Source: Zoogloea sp. LCSB751 (GTDB lineage: Bacteria > Pseudomonadota > Gammaproteobacteria > Burkholderiales > Rhodocyclaceae). Taken from it: 64,000 bases of DNA. The DNA lies in contig NZ_MWUM01000018.1 of the NCBI RefSeq assembly GCF_002028455.1, positions 45,827-109,826 of the forward strand. The letters run 5' to 3'. The translations under genes and the position numbers were made by a program. The notes beneath the pieces were generated by a model that was not told where the DNA came from, made no database searches, and saw only the letters and a list, made by a program, of their open reading frames with translations. Shown here piece by piece: positions 54,466-63,077 of the stretch. Each line of letters starts with the position of its first letter. The stretch's first letter is position 1.

Positions 54466-57400
54466 TCACGGCGAACCCGATCCGAGCAGCTTCAACGCAA
54501 AGCCGGTCAGCTCCGTGTCGGAGCGCGCCCACGCCTCGCCATCGAAGGGGGTGATGCGGTCGCCGTTGCGCTTGATGATGCGCTTGCCGTCAGCGCTGAA
54601 GCGGGCATCCCGCACCCGGTCGGTCTCGCCTTCCAACGTGCTGAGGGGCTGCTTGCCGCCGTTCCAGGCCCACACCCGTGCCGCACCGTCGGCACCGGTG
54701 CTGACCAGCAGCGCACCGTCCGGGCTGATATCCACGCTCAGCACCGGCCCGGCGTGGGCCGGGATGGCGCCGTGGTCGGCACGCAGCGCACGCACATCGT
54801 AGCGGCGCAGGTGCCCGTCGGAACCACCGCTGGCCAAGCGACGGCCGTCCCGGTCGAAGGCCAGCGCGAAGATCGGTCCGTCCGCGTCGTCACTCTCGAA
54901 CAGGCGCTGCCCATCGGCACTGCGTATCAGGCGCAGGCGGCCGTCGGTCAGCCCGAGCGCCAGCAGCGACTCGTCCCCGCTGAAGATCGCGGTGCGTACG
55001 TTCTCGCCCTTGCCCAGCAGGCTGCGCAGCTGCTCCGGCACCGAGGTTTCGAACAACTGTCCGCTGGCCACCCGGAAGCTGTATTTGCCGGCGCTGCTGA
55101 GAATCAGGCCGTTACCCGACGGCGTCAGGAAATCCACGGCCTGCAGGCGCCACAGACGCACCGCACCGTCGGCGCCGGCACTCGCCAGTTGCTGGCCGTC
55201 CGGAGCGAACGCCGCGGCACGCACGCCCTGGCTATGGCCGCGAAACTCCCGCGCCCGGAATTCGAAGGGGTCGTCCCACACGCGCACGGTGTCGTCCACC
55301 CCGAAGGACAGCAGGCGCGAACCATCGGCAGTGAAGGCCACCCCGAGCGCACCGCCCGCGTGGATGCCTTCGAGGCGCAACGGTGGCCGGGACGGCGGCG
55401 CCTCGCCCTCCCCCAGTGTCCACAGGTAAATCTGCCCGTCCGAACCGGCTACCGCCAGGCGCTTGCCATCGGGACTGTGGCGCGCCGCCGTCGGCAGCAC
55501 CGGCGGCTGACCGGCGATCACCGGGATCTCCAATGGCCGGCCGATTACATGACCATGGGTGGTCCACCGGTAGATCTCCCCGTTCGCCACCGCCACCGCC
55601 ACCTCGCGCCCATCGGCCGAGAAGCTCGCCGACAGCACCTCGTCCGGATGGGTCAGGGTGGCCAGCAGCGTGCCGCTGGTGGCATTCCACAGACGGGCCG
55701 TGTTGTCGTTGTTGCCGAAGGACAGCACGCGCTCGCCGCGCTCGTCGAAGGACGCCGACCCGACGTTGCCGAAATGCCCCGACAAACTCGTCATCGCACA
55801 GGGTTCCGCCACCGGGGCCAGCAACAGCTCTGGCGCTCCGCCACCGCGCTCGCGGATGGCGATCACCCGCGTGCCGTCCCGGCTGAGGTCGGCATCCACC
55901 CACGCGGCGCCTCCGGCTCCGCCGCAGCGCATCAGGTCGCGGCCGGCCTCGTCCCACACCCGCAGCACACCGTCGCGCCCGGCGGACAGGAACCGCCGCC
56001 CATCGGCACTCGCCGCCACCGCCACCACCGGGCCGCCGTGCTTCACCCGCGCCGCCACAGCCAGCGTGAGCCGGTTCACCAGATGCGCCTCGCCATCGTC
56101 GCCGGCGCTCAAGACCCAGCGCCCATCGCGGCTGTAGACCACCCCGTTGGCCACCCCCTGATGGGGCAGCAGCGCCGGACTCTGCAGGAAGTTGGCGACG
56201 GCCAGGCGCAGGGTGTTGCGCACATTGCGGTCATCCACCTTCCGCGCCAGCGTGAGGGCCGCCTCCAGCGTCTGGCGGGTATCCACATCGATCCGGTCGA
56301 TCAGCTCGGCGGCCTCCCGCCGGGCATCGCCGCGGCGCAGCTCCTGGCGCCACAGCCATGCGTTGATGCCGAAGCCCAACACCATCACACAAGCCGCCAG
56401 CCCCCCGAAAAGCCGCCTTCGCCGCAAGAAGTAGCGATCCACCCACGGCCGGATGATGTCGATGAAGGCGTCGTGCTGCAGCTCGTAGCTCACCCCACCG
56501 CTGCCTTCCCGGGTACGCACGATGCGATGCCGCTCCAGCACCACGAGCACGCGCCGGACCCGCGCCACCGAGATCCGCGCCTGGGCCTGCAGGGCTTCGA
56601 CCGGGTAGGCGATCTTCACGCCACTGCGCGGTGCCAGCGCCTTGAGGACCTTGGCTGCGTCGTGAAACTGGAAGAGGCCGAAGTTGTGTACGACCTCCTC
56701 CAGATAGACCGCGATGATGCCGCTCCGCCCGCCGAGCGCCCGGTAGTCCTGCAAACGCAGGCCACGCACGCCCACAGCCCGGGCCACCAGCCACAGGCGT
56801 CGGCAGATCAGCTGCAGGATCGGCAGCTCGATCCCGCCGTCGAAGAGGCGCCGGCCCGCGCGGGGCATGTCGCGGGGCATCAGGTCGTCGAGCAGCTGGC
56901 TCACCAGCAGCTCGTCGCAGCTGCCACCGCACTTCAGCACCGGAGCGCGGATCGCCTCAGCGGCCTGCTCCCTGCCCAGGTGTTCCAGGTGATAGGTGGA
57001 CGCGAACAGGGACAGCACGTGGTCGCGCAGGCAGGCATCGACGCTGGCCAGGAACTCCTCGCGGAAGGCCAGTACCACGCGCACGTCGAGGGAAGCCCGC
57101 AGCAGCGCGCCGATGGCCGCCGGAAGCTGCCCCAGACCGCCGGCGTAGCGCTGCAGGTATTCCTCGAACTGGTCGAGGATCAGGACCAGCGTGCGGCTGT
57201 CCTGCTCCAGGCGCTGCTTGGCAGCCTCGGTCAATTGCGCGCTCCCCAGGTCCCCATCGATCGGCGCAATGGCCTCGGCGACCGTTCGGCAGGAGTCGGC
57301 GCCGCTCCAGCGGTCCACATAGACCACCTGAGCCTCCTCGGCGGCCAGCTCGGGGACCACCAGCGCCCGCAGCAGGGAGGTTTTGCCGACCCCGGACGGC

Positions 57401-57564
57401 GCGTAGAGCAAAGTCAGCGGATGGGAGAACAGCTTGTTGATGAGCAGCTGCGCGTCCCGCTCGCGGCCGAAGAAGCGGTCCCGCTCGGCCTCGGTGTAGG
57501 GCTTCAGCCCGACGTAGGGTTCGACCTCATCATCGGGAACAGCACCATGCGGCCTGCTGGACAT
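54466..57564 (-). CDS. nSTAND-type ATPase with membrane helix and WD40 repeats
   Basis: 1,032 residues. P-loop ATPase domain: YVGLKPYTEAERDRFFGRE opening (typical of nSTAND1), Walker A APSGVGKT (55-62), Walker B TLVLILDQFEEYL (125-137), arginine-bearing LAFREEFLASV (about 165-175). A winged-helix region (about 300-370) with SYELQHDAFIDIIRPWV precedes a membrane helix (about 384-404, GLAACVMVLGFGINAWLW). From about 465 to the end come WD40-type repeats, such as VVYSRDGRWVLSAGDDGEAH, AFAPDGQQLASAGADGAVRL and FDRDGRRLASGGSDGHLRRY. STAND proteins oligomerise on sensing a ligand. It starts 11 bp after the TIR-caspase-SIR2 gene behind AGGAGACGACGCC, so they are an operon. Confidence 0.88.
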   Translation of the reverse strand: MSSRPHGAVPDDEVEPYVGLKPYTEAERDRFFGRERDAQLLINKLFSHPLTLLYAPSGVGKTSLLRALVVPELAAEEAQVVYVDRWSGADSCRTVAEAIAPIDGDLGSAQLTEAAKQRLEQDSRTLVLILDQFEEYLQRYAGGLGQLPAAIGALLRASLDVRVVLAFREEFLASVDACLRDHVLSLFASTYHLEHLGREQAAEAIRAPVLKCGGSCDELLVSQLLDDLMPRDMPRAGRRLFDGGIELPILQLICRRLWLVARAVGVRGLRLQDYRALGGRSGIIAVYLEEVVHNFGLFQFHDAAKVLKALAPRSGVKIAYPVEALQAQARISVARVRRVLVVLERHRIVRTREGSGGVSYELQHDAFIDIIRPWVDRYFLRRRRLFGGLAACVMVLGFGINAWLWRQELRRGDARREAAELIDRIDVDTRQTLEAALTLARKVDDRNVRNTLRLAVANFLQSPALLPHQGVANGVVYSRDGRWVLSAGDDGEAHLVNRLTLAVAARVKHGGPVVAVAASADGRRFLSAGRDGVLRVWDEAGRDLMRCGGAGGAAWVDADLSRDGTRVIAIRERGGGAPELLLAPVAEPCAMTSLSGHFGNVGSASFDERGERVLSFGNNDNTARLWNATSGTLLATLTHPDEVLSASFSADGREVAVAVANGEIYRWTTHGHVIGRPLEIPVIAGQPPVLPTAARHSPDGKRLAVAGSDGQIYLWTLGEGEAPPSRPPLRLEGIHAGGALGVAFTADGSRLLSFGVDDTVRVWDDPFEFRAREFRGHSQGVRAAAFAPDGQQLASAGADGAVRLWRLQAVDFLTPSGNGLILSSAGKYSFRVASGQLFETSVPEQLRSLLGKGENVRTAIFSGDESLLALGLTDGRLRLIRSADGQRLFESDDADGPIFALAFDRDGRRLASGGSDGHLRRYDVRALRADHGAIPAHAGPVLSVDISPDGALLVSTGADGAARVWAWNGGKQPLSTLEGETDRVRDARFSADGKRIIKRNGDRITPFDGEAWARSDTELTGFALKLLGSGSP

Positions 57565-57575
57565 GGCGTCGTCTC

Positions 57576-59639
57576 CTACTTGAACTGGCCGAGGGTCTGC
57601 ACGAAGGCGTCACAGTCGGACTGCAGGCGATCCTCGGCAGCCACCAGCTGGGCCCAGAAGCGCTCCTCGATCGGCGACACCGCCGTGCGCACCGCGTAGC
57701 GCCGCCGCGGCCTGACCTGCCCTTCGTTGCTGAAGATGTGCCCGACGAGGCGGTAATGCCACACGTCCAGGTTGTAGCCGAGGAACAGCAGCGCGCTCTT
57801 CTGCAGCCGCCGCGAGAAGGCGCTCGGCGGCTTGGTGTGCTCGTTTTCCAGGCGGCCGAGGAAGGTCACGTGGTCGCTCTCGGTGATCACCACCGTATCG
57901 ATGCCCGAGCGCGGATCGGCCAGCGCGTTGGCGAACGGCGAGCCGACGATCTTGTAGATGATGCGGTCGCCGTACTCGCCGAGGTCGGACAGCAGCCAGT
58001 TGTCGGCCAGCTTCACCTCCACGCCGGGCGCCTGCCCGCCGCGGCGGATCACCAGCAAGCGGCCATCCAGTTCGTCGTCCTCGGCACCGAGGATGTGGGT
58101 CACCACCGTGAAGGGCAGCCCCGACTGCTCCAGGAGGTTCTCGAAGACCCAGTCGTAACTCGCCGACACGACGATCCAAGGGCTCGTCATGGCGGCCAGG
58201 AAACGGTGCGTGCCGGTCATCACCAGGCTCTGGCTCTGCTCCTGCAACACCGTGGTGAGGCGTTTGAGGAAGGCGCCGCGCTCACCGCCGAAGACCAGCA
58301 ACAGGTACTCGGCGGCGGTCGCCAGCGGGTAGCGCTCGTCGATGCGCATGCCGGCCTCGAGCCCGGCGGTCTGGATCAGCGCGCTGACCAGCCGGAAGGA
58401 ACTCAGCGGGCCGCTGCCGAACACCCCGTCGCCGACCAGCGGCACCAGCCGCCCCTCGTCCAAGCAGCCGCGGATGGCCAGGAAGAACTCCCGGTTGCCG
58501 CGCAGCGCGGTGGCTGTCGGCGCCGCGGCGGTGCGGCGGGCGATCTCGCCGCGACTCGAATTGGTGTTGAAGCCCTTGCTGATCGCCTTCAGGTCGGGCG
58601 CCTCGGCGTCGATGCGGGCCTGCACATAGCGGCAGATCTCGTCTGCAGTGAGGATGCTGTCGCCGTCGTCGGCCTCGAAGGTGGTCACGCCGTGCACGAA
58701 CCAGCGCACCATGCGCGACACCTGCGCGCCCTTCTCGGCCACGTCCCGGTCCGTCACCGTGCAGCCGGACAGCAGGTACTTGCCCTGCCCCTGGCCCAGG
58801 TTGGCTACCAGGATCGACGGGATGTCCACCTGCCCGCTGGCCTCCGGCGTCAGGCTGAAAATGCAGTCGAGCATGATCACCAGCTGACCGGCGGCGCTCT
58901 CGTTGAGGGCCCGCTTGGCGATCCACTCCATCGAGATCGCGGTGGCGTCCAGGTAATCCAGCTCCGAATCGTTGGGGCACAGATACAGGTCGCCACGCGC
59001 CGACAGCTTGGCGTGGCCGCAGTAGTAGAACAGTACCGTGTCGTTGGGCAGCGCGTCCTTGAAGACCTTCTGCAGGCTCTTCATCAGCGCGGTTTTTTCC
59101 GGGTTGAGCAGGCACTCGATCTCGAAATGGGCATCCTCCTGGCCGAGCGCGTCGTGCAGTGCATCCACATTGGCCGATGCGCTGGCCGACACCTGGAAGC
59201 CGGCGGCGTGGGCGTAGGCGTCCAGGCCGACCAGCAGCGCAGAGCGGGCGCCGCGCACACGCTTCTCGATGGGCACCACGAAGTTGTCGCGCAGCAGCGG
59301 GTCGGCCGGATCGCCAGTCCACGCGCGCAGGTCCAGCCATTGGGATTCGGTGAAGCCGAGGGGCACGCCGTCCCCATCCAGGCATACCTGCAGCAAGGTG
59401 CGCCGCTGGGCCGCCCGGCTCGCCTCGGAACGCACGAAATCGCTGGTCCGCGCCGCCTCGGTCCATAACACGACGACGCAGCGCGCGCCGTCGATCTGTT
59501 CCTCCAGCTCGCTACGCCAGGTACTCGCCGCGTCAAGGTCCGCGTCCCACCACACCGAGAAATGCTCGGACAGCACCTTGCCCAGGGCCTCGACCCGTGC
59601 CCGGTCGGGATGCGCGTAGCTCAGGAAGATGTCAGCCAT
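57576..59639 (-). CDS. TIR - caspase-like - SIR2-like fusion protein (putative conflict/immunity effector)
   Basis: 687 residues, soluble. TIR domain (1-125): ADIFLSYAHPDRARVEALGK, WWDADLDAASTW, and VRSEASRA with Glu72 at the place of the NADase Glu. Caspase-like (C14) domain (about 130-345): SALLVGLDAYAHA, LFYYCGHAKL with His209, and VIMLDCIFSL with Cys259; both catalytic residues are present. SIR2-like domain (about 385-635): RLVPLVGDGVFGSG, PWIVVSASYDWVFENLL, IIYKIVGSPF, VVITESDHVTFLGRLE and LLFLGYNLDVWHYRLV. In the SIR2 part the Asn of TTNYD and the His of K-H-G are replaced (Ser494, Val565). AGGGGGCAG precedes the ATG. Coupled to the nSTAND gene 11 bp downstream. Confidence 0.85.
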   Translation of the reverse strand: MADIFLSYAHPDRARVEALGKVLSEHFSVWWDADLDAASTWRSELEEQIDGARCVVVLWTEAARTSDFVRSEASRAAQRRTLLQVCLDGDGVPLGFTESQWLDLRAWTGDPADPLLRDNFVVPIEKRVRGARSALLVGLDAYAHAAGFQVSASASANVDALHDALGQEDAHFEIECLLNPEKTALMKSLQKVFKDALPNDTVLFYYCGHAKLSARGDLYLCPNDSELDYLDATAISMEWIAKRALNESAAGQLVIMLDCIFSLTPEASGQVDIPSILVANLGQGQGKYLLSGCTVTDRDVAEKGAQVSRMVRWFVHGVTTFEADDGDSILTADEICRYVQARIDAEAPDLKAISKGFNTNSSRGEIARRTAAAPTATALRGNREFFLAIRGCLDEGRLVPLVGDGVFGSGPLSSFRLVSALIQTAGLEAGMRIDERYPLATAAEYLLLVFGGERGAFLKRLTTVLQEQSQSLVMTGTHRFLAAMTSPWIVVSASYDWVFENLLEQSGLPFTVVTHILGAEDDELDGRLLVIRRGGQAPGVEVKLADNWLLSDLGEYGDRIIYKIVGSPFANALADPRSGIDTVVITESDHVTFLGRLENEHTKPPSAFSRRLQKSALLFLGYNLDVWHYRLVGHIFSNEGQVRPRRRYAVRTAVSPIEERFWAQLVAAEDRLQSDCDAFVQTLGQFK

Positions 59640-59651
59640 GATCTCTGCCCC

Positions 59652-59990
59652 CTAGCGCGCGATGCCGGGGACGGCACCCCAGGGGGTGTAACAGGCGCAG
59701 GCCGAGCCGACCGGCATGCCGACCATCATCGGGCACGGCCCCGCACTGGTCGCACAGACGGTAGCCATCGGCAGGCGTTGCTGAACCGGCGGCAGCGAAC
59801 GCATCGGAGCCTGGGGCACCGTCTGCTGCTGCGGCGGCACGCCGCACAGGCGATCGATCTCCTGCGGCGACACCCCCTCGTTGCGCAACTGGATCCGCTC
59901 CCGCGTCGTGCAATATCCAGCGGCGCTCCCGGGCAACAGCAGCCCCGTGGCAAAAGTCATAAGCAAAACGAGCAGATCCCGATGCTTCAT
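59652..59990 (-). CDS. Small secreted Cys-containing protein upstream of the TIR gene
   Basis: 112 residues. Signal peptide MKHRDLLVLLMTFATGLLLP...AAG, then YCTTRERIQLRNEGVSPQEI with DRLCGVP, a Gln/Pro-rich linker and a C-terminus with CATSAGPCPMM and SACACYTPWGAVPGIAR. The CYTPWGAVPG ending recurs in small exported proteins of unknown role. It ends 12 bp before the TIR-caspase-SIR2 ATG on the same strand, so cotranscription is plausible. The start could also be a GTG three codons upstream. Confidence 0.6.
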   Translation of the reverse strand: MKHRDLLVLLMTFATGLLLPGSAAGYCTTRERIQLRNEGVSPQEIDRLCGVPPQQQTVPQAPMRSLPPVQQRLPMATVCATSAGPCPMMVGMPVGSACACYTPWGAVPGIAR

Positions 59991-60116
59991 GGCAATCACG
60001 GCCTCGAATCCGATGCGTCATTTCTTTTTATATGGCGCGGGGGAGCGGAAGTCCAAGGAATACTGCTGCTGGGCCCGCCGGCCCGGTCCGCCCAGGTCAT
60101 CAGTTGAACCCCGGCG

Positions 60117-60401
60117 TCAATCCTTCGAACAAGCCCGCTTCACACTCGCCACAGAGATTCCAAAGAGCTCAGCGGTCGCCTTGATACTTGCTGAGCTCTC
60201 CGCACGCCAGGCAACCACTGCCGAGTCATTGACCGTCTTTCTGCGCCCCAGGCATCGTGATGCGGTATCTGCAACAAGCTCTAACGCGAAGCCTCCCCAA
60301 TTCTCGCTGACAATGCTCGCCGAGCACATCTCCATCCACGGCCGCCAGCACTGGTTGCCGGCAATCGATGAAGATGATTCCGTTTGATTGAAGTCAAACA
60401 C
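60117..60401 (-). CDS. Possible small HTH-containing protein
   Basis: Up to 94 residues from a GTG start. The C-terminus, SSASIKATAELFGISVASVK followed by RACSKD, reads like a helix-turn-helix (A-T-A-x-x-F-G-I-S-V-A-x-V-K-R). The N-terminal half has no recognisable motif and the ribosome binding site is poor. Base composition is less GC-rich than the neighbours. It may be a remnant. Confidence 0.35.
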   Translation of the reverse strand: MFDFNQTESSSSIAGNQCWRPWMEMCSASIVSENWGGFALELVADTASRCLGRRKTVNDSAVVAWRAESSASIKATAELFGISVASVKRACSKD

Positions 60402-60499
60402 AGTCCAAGCTGGGGCCCAAAGCCCTCTAGCCTGCGCTCAAGACAGGCATTAGGGTGCCGATGAGAAACCGTCGGTTCATCGAAAATAGAAAGAAAACC

Positions 60500-62539
60500 A
60501 TGAATGCAATTCGCAATGGGTTCGGATCAAGCATTGCGGGCAAGCTCAATGCAGCCCTCACGATCATCATCTCAATCGTCTTCGTTATCGCGGGTAGCCT
60601 ACTGACCTACTGGCTCGGCGACAGCCTGGAGCAACGGGGCATCAAGGAACTGCGGCTAACGAACCAGCAGATTGCCGACATGATGGGCGCCTACGCCAGT
60701 TCCCTTGAGGAAAGCGCCAACCTCTTGGGCGCCTCATTTTCAGCCAGCCTGCCCAAAAGGATGAGCGTTGATTCAGCACATCCTGTCACCTCAGGCGACA
60801 AAGCCCTGCCAGCTCTGAAGGGAGGGGATGTTGTCTTCAACAACAACTTCGCTCAGGTTGATGAGTTCTCCCGCGTCACGGGCGGTGTCGCGACCCTCTT
60901 CGTTCGTGAAGGCGATAACTTCTTCCGTGTAGCCACTTCAGTGAAGAACAAGGAAGGAGAGCGTGTCACAGGCTCTGCTCTGGATGTGAAGCATCCGGCT
61001 TACCGACTGTTAATCGACGGCAAACCTTACGTAGGCAAAGCAACGCTGTTCGGCAAGGATTACATGACGCGCTATCTGCCCATCAACGACGATGCGGGCA
61101 AAGTGATTGGAATCGCTTTCGTGGGTCTGGATCTCACAGAAAGCATCAAAGCCCTGAAGGAAAAAGTAAGGTCAGTAAAAGTGGGCGAAACAGGCTACGC
61201 CTTTGTGCTGGACGCCTCGGTCGTACCCGGTATGGCGGTGATTCATCCCACCGCCGAAGGAAAGAACCTGATGGACGTAAAGGACAAGTACGGAGTACCT
61301 GTCGCTCGTACCCTCATAGAGAAAGGTAACGGAGTCACCCGCTACTGGTGGCAGAACGCAGGAGAGAAGGAGGCGCGAGAAAAACTCGTTGTGGTCCAAC
61401 CCTTCGAGAAATGGGGTTGGTTGGTTGCCACCAGTGCCTATTCGGATGAGTTTGTCTCTGAGGTGCGAGCACTTCAAGTTCAGATAGCGATCGCGGCAAT
61501 TGCCGTAACGCTGATCTTGGTGGTGACAATGATGATCGCTACACGGCGCTGGATCACGCACCCGCTGCGCTGCGCCCTAGCCGTGACCCAGCGCGTGGCC
61601 GATGGTGATCTGACCCAACACATTCAGGCTGAGTCTTCGGATGAAGTGGGTGAATTGCTCCGCTCCGTCGATGGCATGAGCACTCACCTCAGAAGCATGA
61701 TCGCGGAAATTGATGCAGGCATTCGTGGGCTGGCCGAAAGCGCTCACAAGCTCTCGATGGCTTCCGATGCCGTTGCTGCCAGTTCTGGGACGCAGAGTCA
61801 GTCAGCCACGTTAATGGCCAGCGCGGTGGAACAGATGACAGCGAGTATTCAGCAGGTGGCCGAGCATGCACAATCGTGTCGCAGTCTGGCCGAAAACTCG
61901 GGGACTGTTTCCGACTCCGGCAGTGAGGTTATCAATCAGGCCATCTCGAGCATGGCCATGATCGCCGATACCGTCAATAAATCCGCCGAGGCGGTGCTGC
62001 ATCTGGGCAATGAATCCAAGGAGATTTCGCAGATCGTGAACGTGATCAGGGAGATAGCGGATCAGACCAACCTGCTGGCTTTGAATGCAGCCATCGAAGC
62101 CGCGCGTGCAGGCGAAGCTGGCCGTGGGTTCGCTGTGGTTGCCGATGAGGTGCGCAAGCTTGCGGAGAGAACCAGCCTGTCAACAACCGAGATCACCCGG
62201 ATGGTTGACGATATCCAGACAGGCGCAGAGAAGGCCGTTGAAAGCATGACCCGGGGGGAAGGACAAGTCCAGCAAGGTGTTTCCCTTGCTGCTGAAGCCG
62301 GTGGCCGCATTGCAGATATCAAGACCGGGGCAATACAGGTAAGCGATGCCGTGATTGGGATTTCGGACGCCCTGCGCGAACAAAGTGCAGCCAATCGGGA
62401 AATCGCCCGAAACGTGGAAACCATTGCCGAGCAAGCGGGGCACAACCATGTTCAGGCCCGCTCCACCTCCGATGCGGCACGTGAAATGGAGGTGCTGACA
62501 ACGCAGATTCGTGCAAGCATTTCGCGATTCAAGACCTGA
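60500..62539 (+). CDS. Methyl-accepting chemotaxis protein with a periplasmic Cache domain
   Basis: 679 residues. First membrane helix about residues 20-43 (LTIIISIVFVIAGSLLTYWL). A periplasmic Cache_3-Cache_2-type sensor (about 45-330) has GVATLFVREGDNFFRVATSV, GKATLFGKDYMTRYLPINDD and WGWLVATSAYSDEF. A second helix (IAIAAIAVTLILVVTMMIAT) is followed by a HAMP domain and the signalling domain with the invariant tip IADQTNLLALNAAIEAARAG and FAVVADEVRKLAERT. No CheB/CheR pentapeptide is seen at the C-terminus (ISRFKT). The start at 60500 has only a weak AGAAAG; an in-frame GTG at 60455 is possible. The lower GC content relative to neighbours hints at later acquisition. Confidence 0.92.
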   Translation: MNAIRNGFGSSIAGKLNAALTIIISIVFVIAGSLLTYWLGDSLEQRGIKELRLTNQQIADMMGAYASSLEESANLLGASFSASLPKRMSVDSAHPVTSGDKALPALKGGDVVFNNNFAQVDEFSRVTGGVATLFVREGDNFFRVATSVKNKEGERVTGSALDVKHPAYRLLIDGKPYVGKATLFGKDYMTRYLPINDDAGKVIGIAFVGLDLTESIKALKEKVRSVKVGETGYAFVLDASVVPGMAVIHPTAEGKNLMDVKDKYGVPVARTLIEKGNGVTRYWWQNAGEKEAREKLVVVQPFEKWGWLVATSAYSDEFVSEVRALQVQIAIAAIAVTLILVVTMMIATRRWITHPLRCALAVTQRVADGDLTQHIQAESSDEVGELLRSVDGMSTHLRSMIAEIDAGIRGLAESAHKLSMASDAVAASSGTQSQSATLMASAVEQMTASIQQVAEHAQSCRSLAENSGTVSDSGSEVINQAISSMAMIADTVNKSAEAVLHLGNESKEISQIVNVIREIADQTNLLALNAAIEAARAGEAGRGFAVVADEVRKLAERTSLSTTEITRMVDDIQTGAEKAVESMTRGEGQVQQGVSLAAEAGGRIADIKTGAIQVSDAVIGISDALREQSAANREIARNVETIAEQAGHNHVQARSTSDAAREMEVLTTQIRASISRFKT

Positions 62540-62572
62540 GCATCCACGTTGCCCGGCTTGGCACCGGTAGTT

Positions 62573-62709
62573 TTACCCTGCCCATGCCGGTAAATCGAGA
62601 CGGGAGAGCACCCGTCGTGGCAGGGTGCTGTTCACCCGTTCGATCTGATCATCGAGCATGGCCGGATCGATTTCGACCAGCGCCCAGATCCAGCCGGCGA
62701 ACTCCGGCC
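62573..62709 (-). pseudogene. HicB-family antitoxin, C-terminal remnant
   Basis: Read leftwards from the IS3 edge: PEFAGWIWALVEID, then QIERVNSTLPRRVLSRLDLP and AWAG before TAA at 62573. The W-x-W-A-L-V-x-(I/V)-D ... R-V-N-x-(T/S)-L-P-R-R-V-L-x-x-(L/I)-D pattern matches the partial RNase H/RHH junction of HicB antitoxins. The 5' part is cut off by the IS3 element and no hicA toxin is seen. Confidence 0.5.
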
Positions 62710-62762
62710 TGTATTGACCCAGTAAATCCCTGCTCAGGTGTTAACCTTGAAAGGAACGACAC

Positions 62763-63077
62763 ATGAGTACGGCGATGGAAGACGAAATCAAGCGTTGGAC
62801 AGCCAAGCGCAAGAGCGCGCTGGTGATGGAAATCCTGCAAGGGAAGACGACGGTGGCGGAGGCCAGCCGTTCGTACGATCTGCCCCCTTCAGAGATCGAG
62901 ACCTGGATCGATGAGGCGAAGCGGGGCATGGAGAACGCGCTGCGTGCCAACCCGCTGGACATCCGGGAGCAGTACGAGAAGCAGATCAAGCAACTCCAGG
63001 AAGCCTACGGGGAAGCGATGCTGGAGCTGCGTGCCCGAAAAAAATTGCAGTCCCTGCTGGGTGAGGACGAGAAGTGA
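62763..63077 (+). CDS. IS3-family transposase OrfA
   Basis: 104 residues: MSTAMEDEIKRWTAKRKSAL, a transposase_8-like HTH (TTVAEASRSYDLPPSEIETW) and a leucine-zipper-like coiled helix (YEKQIKQLQEAYGEAMLELR). It ends in GTGA overlapping the orfB start, so reinitiation or frameshift gives the full transposase. AAAGGAACGACAC precedes the ATG. Confidence 0.9.
   Translation: MSTAMEDEIKRWTAKRKSALVMEILQGKTTVAEASRSYDLPPSEIETWIDEAKRGMENALRANPLDIREQYEKQIKQLQEAYGEAMLELRARKKLQSLLGEDEK

Noticed and set aside
54754..59468. Two long plus-strand frames opposite the nSTAND and TIR-caspase-SIR2 genes
   Set aside because: Same cause: high-GC antisense shadows with no family signal, while the minus-strand frames have clear domains.
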